A stretch of 64,000 nucleotides of DNA from a virus: the IMG/VR virus record IMGVR_UViG_3300037010_003037, positions 1 through 64,000 of that record. One strand, given 5' to 3'. The translations under genes and the position numbers were made by a program. The notes beneath the pieces are model-generated. The model had not been told where the DNA came from. It did no database searches and saw only the letters and a list, made by a program, of their open reading frames with translations. Below, piece by piece: positions 50,173-59,284 of the stretch; positions within the stretch are counted from its first letter, which is position 1; every line of letters begins with the position of its first letter.

Positions 50173-51507
50173 ATGTCAACTGATTTCTTTCGCATTTACC
50201 GCGGCTTAGAGCTTGATGAAGCCGCACAATTTCTAACCGGTATCGGTGCTCCAGGAGCTGCTGATGATACTTCTACCGCTCCACGCGGTTCATACTTTAC
50301 AGATACAGCAACTGGCGACTTTTACATTAAGGTGGCGCAAGGTGTTGGTACTGATAAGTGGAAGCGCGTAGCTACTGAAGACTATGTTTCAACCGTGACT
50401 TCTACCGGTATATCGTGGCGTGAACCAGTTGCTGTAATTGATACAACTGCTACCGATGTAACTACACTTAAAGCAGACCTTGATGCTGATAATTTTATCC
50501 AAGGTGTTCCAGTTACAGCTGGGATGCGCATCCTTGGTGCTAATGTTACTGGCAACAAGAATATTTTTGTTGTAAGCGGAACTGCAGGCAACTGGACTCT
50601 GACCGAAGATTTAAATCTAGAATCTGCTGGCGATGCTGTTTATGTTATTGGTGGCGATGATGCTGGCAAGACCTTCCAGTATGATGGCACTAATTGGACA
50701 TGGATCTTAGGTCAAGCAAACACTGAAGATGCATTTATTCGCGCATTTATTGGCAAGGATGCTGCTGGAAATGAGCTACCATTATACACTAGCACGCACG
50801 TTATCAGCAACAATGACAGTCTTGAAACTGCAGCTGGTAAGCTTGATGCAGAAGCAGGATATGCTAATGCGTTCATAGGTAAAACTGGTGTTGGTAATGT
50901 ACTTCCAAACTACAGCTCAGTAAACGTTGTTGCTAATGGCGATAATCTTGAAACAGCTATTGGTAAACTAGATGCTGAGATTGGCCCGGCAGTCGTTAAT
51001 GGAACGGTCATTCAAGCATCCAATACAGCAAATGCAAACATCACTGCTCTTGATGGTGAAGTTGGCCATATCGACACATATCTTGGTAAGACTGCTGGTA
51101 ATAGCACTCCAAATTATTCTTCTACAAGTTTTGTTGCAACTAATGATAGTCTAACAACTGCAGTTGGTAAGCTTGATGCAGCAATTGCATCTACCAGCCT
51201 TACATGTACAGTAACCAATGTAACATCTATTACTGCTGTTGACACCGTTACTGGTGTTGCTGCTGAATGGAATGTTTATATTCGACAGTCTGACACACCT
51301 ACCAACGTTCGTGTATTCAAGGTGTTTGCAATGCATAATGGTACTGACGTTGACAGCACTATTTTCGCGACTCTGTCAAGTGGTGGTGCGATTTCGGGAT
51401 TCCATGCCACTGTCACTCTTAGTGGTGGTAGCCTTGTTCTTAACGTTCAGTCTACAGTAGCCGTTGATGTTAAGGCACAACGTCTGTCTGCTATTGCAGC
51501 GTTTTAA
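50173..51507 (+). CDS. Tail fibre/virion protein with tandem repeats
   Basis: 444 residues. The N-terminal slot-type module (APRGSYFTDTATGDFYIKVA, about 36-56) is like that of the 12691 fibre. Three repeats of about 40-45 residues follow, each with AFIGK or TYLGK, P-x-Y-S/T-S, NDSLETAAGKLDA (about 190-235, 236-280 and 298-342). A final beta domain (about 345-444) ends it. Repeats of this kind build fibre shafts. Confidence 0.75.
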   Translation: MSTDFFRIYRGLELDEAAQFLTGIGAPGAADDTSTAPRGSYFTDTATGDFYIKVAQGVGTDKWKRVATEDYVSTVTSTGISWREPVAVIDTTATDVTTLKADLDADNFIQGVPVTAGMRILGANVTGNKNIFVVSGTAGNWTLTEDLNLESAGDAVYVIGGDDAGKTFQYDGTNWTWILGQANTEDAFIRAFIGKDAAGNELPLYTSTHVISNNDSLETAAGKLDAEAGYANAFIGKTGVGNVLPNYSSVNVVANGDNLETAIGKLDAEIGPAVVNGTVIQASNTANANITALDGEVGHIDTYLGKTAGNSTPNYSSTSFVATNDSLTTAVGKLDAAIASTSLTCTVTNVTSITAVDTVTGVAAEWNVYIRQSDTPTNVRVFKVFAMHNGTDVDSTIFATLSSGGAISGFHATVTLSGGSLVLNVQSTVAVDVKAQRLSAIAAF

Positions 51508-51533
51508 TTAATGTAACTTTGAAGAGATTGTAA

Positions 51534-53033
51534 ATGACAGATCTTAACTTAGCGTTTCAGTTCGAAAATGGGCTAGTATTCTCTGAGACTGACATTGCAA
51601 TCTTTTCTGGTGCTGATGATCCATCTACAGGGGTTTCGGCCCCTGTAGGTTCGTTCTTTTTAAGATCATCTGGAGACGCCTATCTTAAAACTGGCACGCT
51701 TAACATAAATTGGTCTAGAGTTCTTAAAAATGGCGATGTAACTATTAACTTAGTTCAACCAACTTCAGGTTTAACAATTACTGGTGGTCCAATAAACAAC
51801 AGTGGAACTATTACATTTGCTCTCGCAAATGATCTTGCCGCGCTTGAAGGACTTTCAGGAACAGGTTTTGCTGTTAGAACAGGTACTGACACATGGGCAA
51901 ACAGAACACTTACAGCTGGTACTGGTATTTCCATTTCCAACGGAACTGGAGCAGATGGTGACCCAGTTATTACAAACACTGGTGTTACTTCAGCGTTTGG
52001 AAGAACTGGAGTTGTTTTAGCGCAAGAAGGTGATTACTCGCTTAACCTTTTATCAGATGTATCTCTTACTTCACCATCAGCTTTCCAAGTTCTTGCGTAC
52101 AATGGTTCACAGTGGGTAAATACGGGTGCTGTTGGTGCAAATGCTACTGGTTTGGTTGGTGCTGGGCAATCATCACCGGCTAACTGGACACTTATATCTG
52201 GAACTAGATATAGAGCTGATTTTGTTCACAATCTAGGAACCTCAAACGTAGTTGTAAATGTCTGGAATACAAGCAACAACGATGTGGTTATTCCAGCTCG
52301 TATAACAGCACTAGATGCCAATACAGTTAGAATTGAAGTAAATGGTAACACGGCAACTTTAAGAGTGGTTGTTGTTGCCAATGGGCAATCAATAGTTGCT
52401 GGTGGATCAACTCCTTCAAGCGTTATTGCTGCTAAGGATGGGGTGGATATTCTAAGCGGCGCAACACGTTTGAACTTTGTTGGACAAGCAGTTAATGTTG
52501 CTAATTCTGGTGGTGGAACCGCAAATATTACTATCGGTTCACGCTTTACGTTCTTCTCGGCATCTCTCGACAGCCCTAACAGTTCTGATTGGGCAGTTAA
52601 TGCCAACGCAGCACTTACCACGGACCCATCATATGCTTCACTGAACGTCCGTTCATTCAGTGATACTGTTGAACAGGGTGTTGGCGCGTTAGTGTCTGTT
52701 CCTCCCGGTACAACACAATTCAAACTAAAAATTAGAGGTAGACCACAGACAGCTCCAGGCACTGCATCTGTAGTTCAGTTCCGTGTGTATACACGACAGC
52801 TTCCTCCAAATAGTACTGTCGGCACATGGTCAAGCGCGACCGACTTGTCTAGTTTTAGTGTTCCAACTAATGCTAACTTTCAGTACTTTGAAGTTATCGG
52901 ACCTCTAAGCACGATTGGGATGGTTGCAGACAGAATGTTTCAAATTGAAGTCACTCGTAAAGTATCAGGTGTTTCAGGAACTAATCTTGCAGCCAACTTT
53001 TTACTAGCTGAAATGACTCTGGAGTTCTTCTAA
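51534..53033 (+). CDS. Tail fibre/virion protein
   Basis: 499 residues. The N-terminus again has the slot-type module (FENGLVFSETDIAIF..., APVGSFFLRSSGDAYLK, about 37-53). A fibre-like segment (FGRTGVVLAQEGDYSLNLLSDV, about 161-182) is common in phage fibres, and beta-rich domains make up the remainder. It probably assembles with the neighbouring gene products into the host-binding apparatus. Confidence 0.72.
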   Translation: MTDLNLAFQFENGLVFSETDIAIFSGADDPSTGVSAPVGSFFLRSSGDAYLKTGTLNINWSRVLKNGDVTINLVQPTSGLTITGGPINNSGTITFALANDLAALEGLSGTGFAVRTGTDTWANRTLTAGTGISISNGTGADGDPVITNTGVTSAFGRTGVVLAQEGDYSLNLLSDVSLTSPSAFQVLAYNGSQWVNTGAVGANATGLVGAGQSSPANWTLISGTRYRADFVHNLGTSNVVVNVWNTSNNDVVIPARITALDANTVRIEVNGNTATLRVVVVANGQSIVAGGSTPSSVIAAKDGVDILSGATRLNFVGQAVNVANSGGGTANITIGSRFTFFSASLDSPNSSDWAVNANAALTTDPSYASLNVRSFSDTVEQGVGALVSVPPGTTQFKLKIRGRPQTAPGTASVVQFRVYTRQLPPNSTVGTWSSATDLSSFSVPTNANFQYFEVIGPLSTIGMVADRMFQIEVTRKVSGVSGTNLAANFLLAEMTLEFF

Positions 53034-53770
53034 TGGCAATTCAGTGCACAGCTGCCGACTATCATCTTAGAAGCACAAGTTCTTTTTTGAACATATCAAG
53101 CACTGCACCTTTTTCTATAGCCGTTTGGTTAAATGCCTCCTGGACAGATGGTAATACCTACTCATTTGTTGGAATATATGGTCCGACAAATTCAAATGAT
53201 TCACCAACAGCTACTCCAGTTACCGCTTTACAAATTGGAACAAAGACTGGGCAAGGTAATTTAGTATTTTGGACATGGGGTGGTACCACATTAACAGCAA
53301 CATCAACTGGCGTGATGAACGCGTTTAACAATAAGTGGTGTCATGTGACTTACACGTATGATGGTACTACGCATCGAGGCTATGTAAATGGTAAACTAGT
53401 TACATCAACAGTAGGGTCAAATACAGCTGGTTTTTTAAAACAGATTTACATAAATGGATATCCTGGAGCTACAACAAATGAAACTTCAACTCATCAAGTT
53501 GATGCATACATGCTCTATAACCGTGCGTTAAGAGATGATGAGATACTTACTATCTCATCTGCAAGAGGATCACGTCACGCAATAACATATGGGTTGCTAG
53601 TTTGGCATGAATTTGATGAGCAAGCACAGGGAACTTCTGTTACAAATGTTGTTGATCTTACTAAAAATGGAGTAAATTTAACAAATGTATCTGTAGGAAC
53701 CCCCGGCGCTCCAGCAACATATACGTACATAAATACTCTTGCAAATTCTAACTTGAGGCCAGTTCAATGA
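53033..53770 (+). CDS. LamG/concanavalin-like virion protein
   Basis: 245 residues. The segments SSTAPFSIAVWLNASW, WCHVTYTYDGTTHRGYVNGKLV (about 102-123) and YMLYNRALRDDEILTISSARG (about 159-179) form the LamG/concanavalin A-like jelly-roll pattern, often binding glycans. It may be a receptor- or surface-binding head or tail decoration. The start and stop overlap its neighbours (TAATG and ATGA). Confidence 0.78.
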   Translation: MAIQCTAADYHLRSTSSFLNISSTAPFSIAVWLNASWTDGNTYSFVGIYGPTNSNDSPTATPVTALQIGTKTGQGNLVFWTWGGTTLTATSTGVMNAFNNKWCHVTYTYDGTTHRGYVNGKLVTSTVGSNTAGFLKQIYINGYPGATTNETSTHQVDAYMLYNRALRDDEILTISSARGSRHAITYGLLVWHEFDEQAQGTSVTNVVDLTKNGVNLTNVSVGTPGAPATYTYINTLANSNLRPVQ

Positions 53771-54708
53771 CTACAGAAGTTCTCGGTAAGCTATCATTTT
53801 TAGAGGTTCCAGATGTAAATGGGAATGATGTTTTGCTCAACGCGGGCGGTGTTCCTTCATTTGCTTCAGGTCCTACAACCAATCTTCCTTCATCTGGAAT
53901 TGTAGGTCGTATCTACATTGATACTACAGCGCTTAAAATTCTTAGAGATAATGGAACCTCTTGGGATTCTATTAGTATTACTTCTTCATCTATTTTAGGA
54001 ACAGCTAATCAGATAAATGTTTCTGGAACTGATCCTTTGAATATTTCTCTTGCAAGTAATGCCATTTTTCCTGGAAGTGAAGGAATTGTGCTTCCATCTG
54101 GTTCTACGTCATCAAGACCAGCTGTTCCTACAGTAGGCAAGATCAGATATAATACCGACCTTCGACGTATTGAGTATTATCAGCCAAGTGTTTGGGTTAA
54201 AAGTAGCGGTATAATTGAAAAGAATGTCACAAATATAAAAATAACAAGTACTGCTGAAAGTGATTTAATGAGCCTGACAATTCCAGGAGGAACACTTGGA
54301 GCAGATGGCATAATCAAAATTAGCATTAATGCATCCATTAATAACGTGTCAGGTGCATACAGAGCATATATTATTAGGGTTAGGTATGGTTCCACTATTG
54401 TATATGCTGATACTACTGCAAACCAAGCAACTGGCACCACAGTAGGGTTAACAGGAAATCTGTACTTAACAGCAAATAGTTCTTCATCTGCCCAAACATT
54501 AAATGGTTTCATAATGATTGGATCAGCTGGGGCTGTTACTACTGGTATTACAGGTGATTTGTCAACAAGTACAATCTTATCTAATGCTATTATTGATGCA
54601 ACAAGCGCTGTAGATAGCAGTGTAGATCAAACACTTCGTGTAACTATTCAACCAAGTGGTACTGGAACAACTACAACTCGTAGATTCTATCTAGTTGAGT
54701 TACTTTGA
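53767..54708 (+). CDS. Tail fibre/virion protein
   Basis: 313 residues: slot-like module (LPSSGIVGRIYIDTTALKIL, about 41-60, and a second, ASRPAVPTVGKIRYNTDLRRIEYY) followed by a C-terminal beta domain (about 150-313). The repeated attachment modules suggest that it docks to the same site as its neighbours. Coupled to the LamG gene by ATGA. Confidence 0.7.
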   Translation: MTTEVLGKLSFLEVPDVNGNDVLLNAGGVPSFASGPTTNLPSSGIVGRIYIDTTALKILRDNGTSWDSISITSSSILGTANQINVSGTDPLNISLASNAIFPGSEGIVLPSGSTSSRPAVPTVGKIRYNTDLRRIEYYQPSVWVKSSGIIEKNVTNIKITSTAESDLMSLTIPGGTLGADGIIKISINASINNVSGAYRAYIIRVRYGSTIVYADTTANQATGTTVGLTGNLYLTANSSSSAQTLNGFIMIGSAGAVTTGITGDLSTSTILSNAIIDATSAVDSSVDQTLRVTIQPSGTGTTTTRRFYLVELL

Positions 54709-54719
54709 GGAGAACATAA

Positions 54720-55280
54720 ATGACTATAGCATATAACAAAGTAACTAGAGAGTGGAAATCAACATCAACGCCAGAAGAATTAGATTCGAATTGGATAATT
54801 GATCCTGTGTTTGAAGATAAAGAATTTGCTAATGAAATAGGTCAAGAATATTGGTCATTTGACGGCAACATCATAAAAACACCAACGCGTGAAGAGTATG
54901 CGGCTATTCAAAAAGAAAATAACCAAAAAGAAATGTGGAGACAAATTCAAGCATTTCGCGATGAACGAGTAAGTACTGGTGGAGTGTTTGTTGCTGGAAA
55001 ATGGTTTCACAGCGATAGCACATCACGTATTCAACAGCTTGGGTTGGTTATGATGGGGCAAAATATGCCATCTAACTTAATGTGGAAGACCATGGATGGT
55101 ACGTTTGTGCAAATGACTCCAGAACTTGCCCAGCAAATTTTCCAAGCATCAGCAGCAAGCGATATGACTAATTTTGCGATTGCTGAACAGCATCGTCAAC
55201 AGATGTTACTTTCAGATGACCCATTGAATTATGATTTTAGAAATACTGCTCCGCAGTGGCCACCAATTTTTGGAGAGTGA
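54720..55280 (+). CDS. DUF4376-containing tail protein
   Basis: 186 residues. The C-terminal half (about 78-165: RDERVSTGGVFVAGKWFHSD, RIQQLGLVMMG, MTPELAQQIFQASAASDM) is the DUF4376 pattern found at the ends of phage tail proteins and in tail-fibre assembly proteins. GAGGAGA is the ribosome site. It may act as fibre chaperone for the upstream genes. Confidence 0.75.
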   Translation: MTIAYNKVTREWKSTSTPEELDSNWIIDPVFEDKEFANEIGQEYWSFDGNIIKTPTREEYAAIQKENNQKEMWRQIQAFRDERVSTGGVFVAGKWFHSDSTSRIQQLGLVMMGQNMPSNLMWKTMDGTFVQMTPELAQQIFQASAASDMTNFAIAEQHRQQMLLSDDPLNYDFRNTAPQWPPIFGE

Positions 55281-55281
55281 T

Positions 55282-55911
55282 ATGAATAAATCTCTTTTCC
55301 AGCGCGTTCAGGAATGGTTTATAAAGAAAATTTCACCTATTAAATGGAAGCAGAAAAATCCTTTAACTGATGATGATAGAGCTTTCCTTCGAGACGTGCT
55401 TTCAAAGGATTACTTTATCATTGCTATTCGCAGAAGCAATTATCTCACAGCGTTCTTCATTGATTTTGGTAACTTTCTTTTAACAGGACGTTGGGGATAT
55501 TTTACACACGTTTTTATGAACCTTGAAAATGATGTTAAAGATGATTCAGATTTTAGGTTCATTGAAGCAACTACATTAGGAACAGAATACACAACATTTG
55601 ACCAAGCATTTGAAGATGTTGATGGAGTTGCTCTCCTAAAACCGCACTCCATGACGTTAACTGAATGGACAGAATGCCTTGATGCTGCTAAGAAAGAACT
55701 TGGTAAGCCATATGATACACTATTTGATCTAAAGAATGATTTAGAGGTAAACTGTGTTGAGTTAATTCGTATTGCTCTTAAAGCTTTGCCAGACTATGAT
55801 ACCCGTTTTGCAAATTTAGAAAAAATGATTCAAACAAAGAAGGAAATTACACCAGAAATGATTGTTGATTGTGAAGATTTTCACATTTATTACATGATTA
55901 GAAAGTTCTAA
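55282..55911 (+). CDS. Permuted NlpC/P60 (YiiX-like) papain-fold protein
   Basis: 209 residues from ATG 55282, which has GGAGAG upstream. The permuted order of the papain fold is visible: a His-containing strand YFTHVFMNLE (about 70-79), then LGKPYDTLFDLKND (about 136-149), and the Cys helix VNCVELIRIALKAL (about 152-165). Family members are amidases or peptidases for peptidoglycan or lipids. Placement in the tail operon fits a cell-wall enzyme or injected effector. The assignment of catalytic residues is by pattern only. Confidence 0.65.
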   Translation: MNKSLFQRVQEWFIKKISPIKWKQKNPLTDDDRAFLRDVLSKDYFIIAIRRSNYLTAFFIDFGNFLLTGRWGYFTHVFMNLENDVKDDSDFRFIEATTLGTEYTTFDQAFEDVDGVALLKPHSMTLTEWTECLDAAKKELGKPYDTLFDLKNDLEVNCVELIRIALKALPDYDTRFANLEKMIQTKKEITPEMIVDCEDFHIYYMIRKF

Positions 55912-56325
55912 ATGTCTATTAACGCGTGCTCATTAAATGAGCACACAATGAACTCTTTGTGTAGCAGTAAAAGGCAGGCTATCATTAATAGCCTGCTTGA
56001 TCTTGTTCCACGTCAAGAAGAAAAAGGACACCAGCAGAAAGTTCATCTTGATACTTTAGTTCCTCTTAGCATCTTTAGAAGACAAGTTGAAGAAGATACC
56101 GATTTTGCTCCTGTTGAACTGCCATACATAACAGTATCTGTCGAAATAAATGGTGAAACTCAGATGCAAACACTTGATAGGGATGAAATAATTTCGCTTG
56201 TTACAATAAGTAACATTGTTGCAAGAGATGTAGAAACACCAAATGTACGTATCATTGATTTAAACGTCAGTGAAATTGATTCCACAAATGTAAATATCTC
56301 TGATTTGAAAATTAAGGTGCTTTAA
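55912..56325 (+). CDS. Hypothetical virion-associated protein
   Basis: 137 residues; begins right at the preceding stop (TAAATG). Helical N-terminus, then a beta-rich end (ITVSVEINGETQ and VRIIDLNVSEIDSTNVNISDL, a short repeat-like beta stretch). No recognised family. It is likely co-translated with the next gene (TAATG). Confidence 0.6.
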   Translation: MSINACSLNEHTMNSLCSSKRQAIINSLLDLVPRQEEKGHQQKVHLDTLVPLSIFRRQVEEDTDFAPVELPYITVSVEINGETQMQTLDRDEIISLVTISNIVARDVETPNVRIIDLNVSEIDSTNVNISDLKIKVL

Positions 56326-57026
56326 TGGAACTAAGATTTCCCTCTCAAAAATCAATTGAAATTTCTTTCAAAGTTAGCATTGCTGGTACAAGTGCTTTGC
56401 CACAAGCGGTGTCAATTGTTCTAACTAATGGAGAAACCGCTCTTAGTTTTACTGCTCAAAAGCGTGATGACACATGGGTTGCTGTTGTTGAACGGCCTGG
56501 TATGATTTTTGGCGATGGCATTATTCAAGTGGCAGTGCATGTTGTCGTTAATAGCAGGCTATTTATCCCAGTTAAAACAACTGCAGAGATTTTTAGTGAT
56601 AGGCTAAACAACTCTGCGGCATTACAACCAGAACCAGAAGTGGTTGATTTAATAACTACTAAACAAGAAATTGAACCTAAAGATGAACCGGATGCTGTTG
56701 CAGTTACAAAACAATATGATGAACTAACACAAACTTTGCCCGTCAAATCAATAGAAAGCATTCTTAAAACGCTTGAATCTGCAAACATGCCAGTTTCAAA
56801 GATAGCGAAAGATAAACAACATAAAACTACAACTCACAAAGTTACAAAACAAACATCCTTACAAGCAAAACAAGTCCAAGAAGACATAAAACCAAATAAT
56901 CTACTTAAGTCCATCGAACCACAAATTGAGCGCACGACAGAAAAAGTTATTGAAACACAAAAACCAACTGTTCCAAGAACACCGTGTGTTTTTGAAATAA
57001 AGCGATCAAAGATTGTAATAATCTGA
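56325..57026 (+). CDS. Hypothetical protein with beta domain and disordered tail
   Basis: 233 residues. Residues 1-90 look like an Ig-like beta sandwich (ISFKVSIAGTSALPQAVSI, WVAVVERPGMIFGDGIIQVAVHVVV). Residues 95-220 are low-complexity and rich in Lys, Thr, Glu and Pro, probably disordered, before a short hydrophobic end (FEIKRSKIVII). This arrangement suits a linker or assembly protein; no homologue is recognised. Confidence 0.6.
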   Translation: MELRFPSQKSIEISFKVSIAGTSALPQAVSIVLTNGETALSFTAQKRDDTWVAVVERPGMIFGDGIIQVAVHVVVNSRLFIPVKTTAEIFSDRLNNSAALQPEPEVVDLITTKQEIEPKDEPDAVAVTKQYDELTQTLPVKSIESILKTLESANMPVSKIAKDKQHKTTTHKVTKQTSLQAKQVQEDIKPNNLLKSIEPQIERTTEKVIETQKPTVPRTPCVFEIKRSKIVII

Positions 57027-57046
57027 CCTAGATAGTTGTAGTATCA

Positions 57047-57076
57047 GTTTACACATATGTTGTCGTGATGTATAAT
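57047..57076 (+). promoter_or_regulatory. Early-type promoter
   Basis: GTTTACA (57047-57053), 17-bp spacer, TATAAT (57071-57076); start about 57083. A short CTCAC/GTGAG hairpin follows directly. Confidence 0.75.
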
Positions 57077-57101
57077 AATCTCACCGAAAGTGAGGTGGAT
57101 T

Positions 57102-57482
57102 ATGGTACAATTTTTGATGTTTTTTATTTTTCCAATTGTCATCTTGTGGCAATTTGGTTTTAGGCAGACTGTCGCAAATTTGCTTAAAGCTGGTTATGTT
57201 ATTCTTGTTTTACTTGTTTCTTCCCTATTAGGATTACTTCTTGAAGTAATGTTCTATCCAGATAATGTTAGAACATATGAAGGGATAACGTTATATACAA
57301 TCCTATATAAAAATAGTATTGAAAATTTGGGTCAAGCTTTTCTTATTCCATATATTTTTGTGATTGATATTCTTCGACTAGTAATTCATTATACATTTAC
57401 ACACTCAAAATGGATTATGAATATAGTTCAATTATATGGTGTTTATGTGTGCTTGTCATTTCTAAATCTAATAGAAAAATAA
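57102..57482 (+). CDS. Membrane protein of unknown function
   Basis: 126 residues with three to four hydrophobic segments (about 2-17, 25-46, 73-94 and 103-122). ATG 57102 has GAGGTGG about 5 nt upstream; a GTG at 57090 is less likely. An early promoter 26 nt upstream means it is expressed alone and early, which fits a host-takeover or superinfection role. No family recognised. Confidence 0.6.
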   Translation: MVQFLMFFIFPIVILWQFGFRQTVANLLKAGYVILVLLVSSLLGLLLEVMFYPDNVRTYEGITLYTILYKNSIENLGQAFLIPYIFVIDILRLVIHYTFTHSKWIMNIVQLYGVYVCLSFLNLIEK

Positions 57483-57540
57483 ATTTTTAAACATCTGTTT
57501 TTAACACTTAAAACGGCTTTTGCTGTTTTATGCTTTGAAT

Positions 57541-57756
57541 TTAATCTTGATTTGTTCCCATCTCAGCCTCTATCTGTTTCCTCGAAATCAAAGCATCGAG
57601 CTCATTAATAAATCCAAGGTATTGATTTGCAAATGATGCGTTGGCACCGCGTAAGCCAAAATAAATGTCGTACATGTCATTCTTTAGATCAAGTAATTGA
57701 CTGATAGTTAAATTTTTCCATTCGGTTTTAGGTGGTAGTTTTTTATTATTTTCCAT
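57541..57756 (-). CDS. Small hypothetical protein
   Basis: 71 residues on the minus strand, MENNKKLPPKTEWKNLTISQ..., helical, with a good ribosome site (AAAAGGAGAT, 6 nt upstream). It lies between two plus-strand genes. No recognised domain. Confidence 0.62.
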   Translation of the reverse strand: MENNKKLPPKTEWKNLTISQLLDLKNDMYDIYFGLRGANASFANQYLGFINELDALISRKQIEAEMGTNQD

Positions 57757-57808
57757 ATTGATCTCCTTTTTATTATATTTAATGACACAGTGTTTTCTGT
57801 TGCATCAT

Positions 57809-57816
57809 TATAAATA
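57809..57816 (+). promoter_or_regulatory. Perfect T4-type late promoter TATAAATA
   Basis: TATAAATA exactly matches the T4 late consensus, 37 nt before ATG 57853. Confidence 0.65.
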
Positions 57817-57852
57817 TTAGGTGAATAAACACAAACATGGAAAAAATCAACA

Positions 57853-58248
57853 ATGAAGCTCAACGAAATAAAAACAGCAATTAGTAAAGAATATAATCTT
57901 CTTGAAGGTGTTATTCCTTATCATCTTACGATGACACTTGAGCAAGTTATTTCAGATGGTGGTATTACTAATAATGTTCAGTACTTCATTATGGGTGGTC
58001 TTATAAGCATGTTTAAGGATGGTGGTCCTTATCGTTGGCCAAGAGATCTAAACCCATACTCAATGACTACTAGCTCAGAAATAATTGATGCACTAAAGAC
58101 ATTGTCAGATTTAGAAGCTGTTGAACTGGCATCTTGGCTACTTGATAAGCTTCAAACACCTGCGTCCTTTGAATCTAATCCTTATGTTTGCCCATCTTCT
58201 ATTGACACTGTAGACTGGATAAAATGGGTTCTAAAAAAACAAGACTAA
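57853..58248 (+). CDS. Small protein with capsid-targeting-like N-terminus
   Basis: 131 residues. The first 19 residues (MKLNEIKTAISKEYNLLE|G) end in L-L-E|G, a prohead-protease-type site. The mature part would be helical (GGITNNVQYFIMGGLISMFKDGG). A perfect late promoter precedes it, as expected for a packaged protein. It contains no recognised enzyme motif and may be an internal head protein. Confidence 0.58.
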   Translation: MKLNEIKTAISKEYNLLEGVIPYHLTMTLEQVISDGGITNNVQYFIMGGLISMFKDGGPYRWPRDLNPYSMTTSSEIIDALKTLSDLEAVELASWLLDKLQTPASFESNPYVCPSSIDTVDWIKWVLKKQD

Positions 58249-58371
58249 ACTTTTCTTTTCAAAAACAATTTTTCTTTATGAAAGGAGTGTTAATTTTACA
58301 CTGATGAATATCATCTGGTGAATGGTAAGTTTTTTCTTCAACTACTTTACCTATGAGGGAACCAAAAATAA

Positions 58372-59169
58372 ATGGCACGTAACTCCCGAAAACAAAAATA
58401 CCCTCAACAAGTTCCTGCTGAATCTGCTGGGCAACCTGTAAAAATTCGCCACCAAACTAAACCAAAGAATATAGCTCAAGAGCTGTATCTAGAGTCTCTA
58501 AGAGAGCAGCCACTTACTATCTGTAGTGGTCCCGCTGGTTCTGGAAAAACATACCTTGTAACATTAGTCGCTATTGAAAAACTGCTCAACAATGAAGTTG
58601 ATCGGATTGTTATCACACGACCTGTTGTTGAAGCTGGAGAACATCTAGGATTTCTTCCAGGAACTCTTGAGGAAAAGCTTGATCCTTATCTTCTTCCCCT
58701 AATAGATGCCATTGAAGATCATATTGGTCCTACTATGGCAAAGAAACTTTTAGAAAGTGGTAAGATTGAAATTGCCCCGCTAGCATTTATGCGAGGTCGC
58801 ACGTTTAACAATTGTTTCGTTATCCTCGATGAAGCACAAAATGCGACGGTAGAACAAATTAAGATGTTTGTAACCCGCATGGGATATGACAGTATCTTCG
58901 CGATTAATGGTGACATTTCACAGTCTGATTTGCAAAAACCAAAGGGCGCTGGGTCTGATTGGGAAAATGGACTCCAGTTCATTATTCGTAAACTTAAAGG
59001 GAGGGACTCGAAGATCAGCTATATTGAATTCTTTAACAGAGATGTTGTTCGTTCTCAAATGGTCCAACGAATTCTAACTCTTCTTGACTCACCAGAGCCA
59101 AAACAGAGACATGATTTCTATGATCATGTAAACGGACACACGTGTATGGAGCCAAGAGAAAAGTCATAG
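58372..59169 (+). CDS. phoH: PhoH-like ATPase
   Basis: 265 residues. Walker A GPAGSGKTYL (about 55-64), TRPVVEAGEHLGFLPG (about 82-97), the Walker B FVILDEAQNAT (about 147-157), and GDISQSDL (about 180-187) are typical of PhoH. PhoH is common in large phages; it is an ATPase with RNA-related helicase or nuclease roles in some bacteria, and its phage function is unsettled. AGGGAA is the ribosome site. A terminator follows. Confidence 0.9.
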   Translation: MARNSRKQKYPQQVPAESAGQPVKIRHQTKPKNIAQELYLESLREQPLTICSGPAGSGKTYLVTLVAIEKLLNNEVDRIVITRPVVEAGEHLGFLPGTLEEKLDPYLLPLIDAIEDHIGPTMAKKLLESGKIEIAPLAFMRGRTFNNCFVILDEAQNATVEQIKMFVTRMGYDSIFAINGDISQSDLQKPKGAGSDWENGLQFIIRKLKGRDSKISYIEFFNRDVVRSQMVQRILTLLDSPEPKQRHDFYDHVNGHTCMEPREKS

Positions 59170-59222
59170 ACGGGTCTACGGGCGCCGCACTACACCGATC
59201 TTAAGGCGTGTCTTTAATAGAC

Positions 59223-59265
59223 CTGGGGACCGATTTAAAAAGGAGGGCGGTCCCCAGTGTTTTTA
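59223..59265 (+). terminator. Intrinsic terminator after phoH, fused to a late promoter
   Basis: CTGGGGACCG (59223-59232) pairs with CGGTCCCCAG (59248-59257), followed by TGTTTTTA. The T-run runs into the TATAAATA box. Confidence 0.8.
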
Positions 59266-59271
59266 TAAATA
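59264..59271 (+). promoter_or_regulatory. Perfect late promoter TATAAATA
   Basis: TATAAATA exactly, directly after the terminator stem. The start should be about 59278, giving a leader of about 70 nt. Confidence 0.65.
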
Positions 59272-59284
59272 CCATGTCTAAATT

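Noticed and set aside
52226-52762. Minus-strand ORF of 178 codons
   Set aside because: Antisense to the 51534 fibre gene; no start signal and proline/valine-rich artefact composition.
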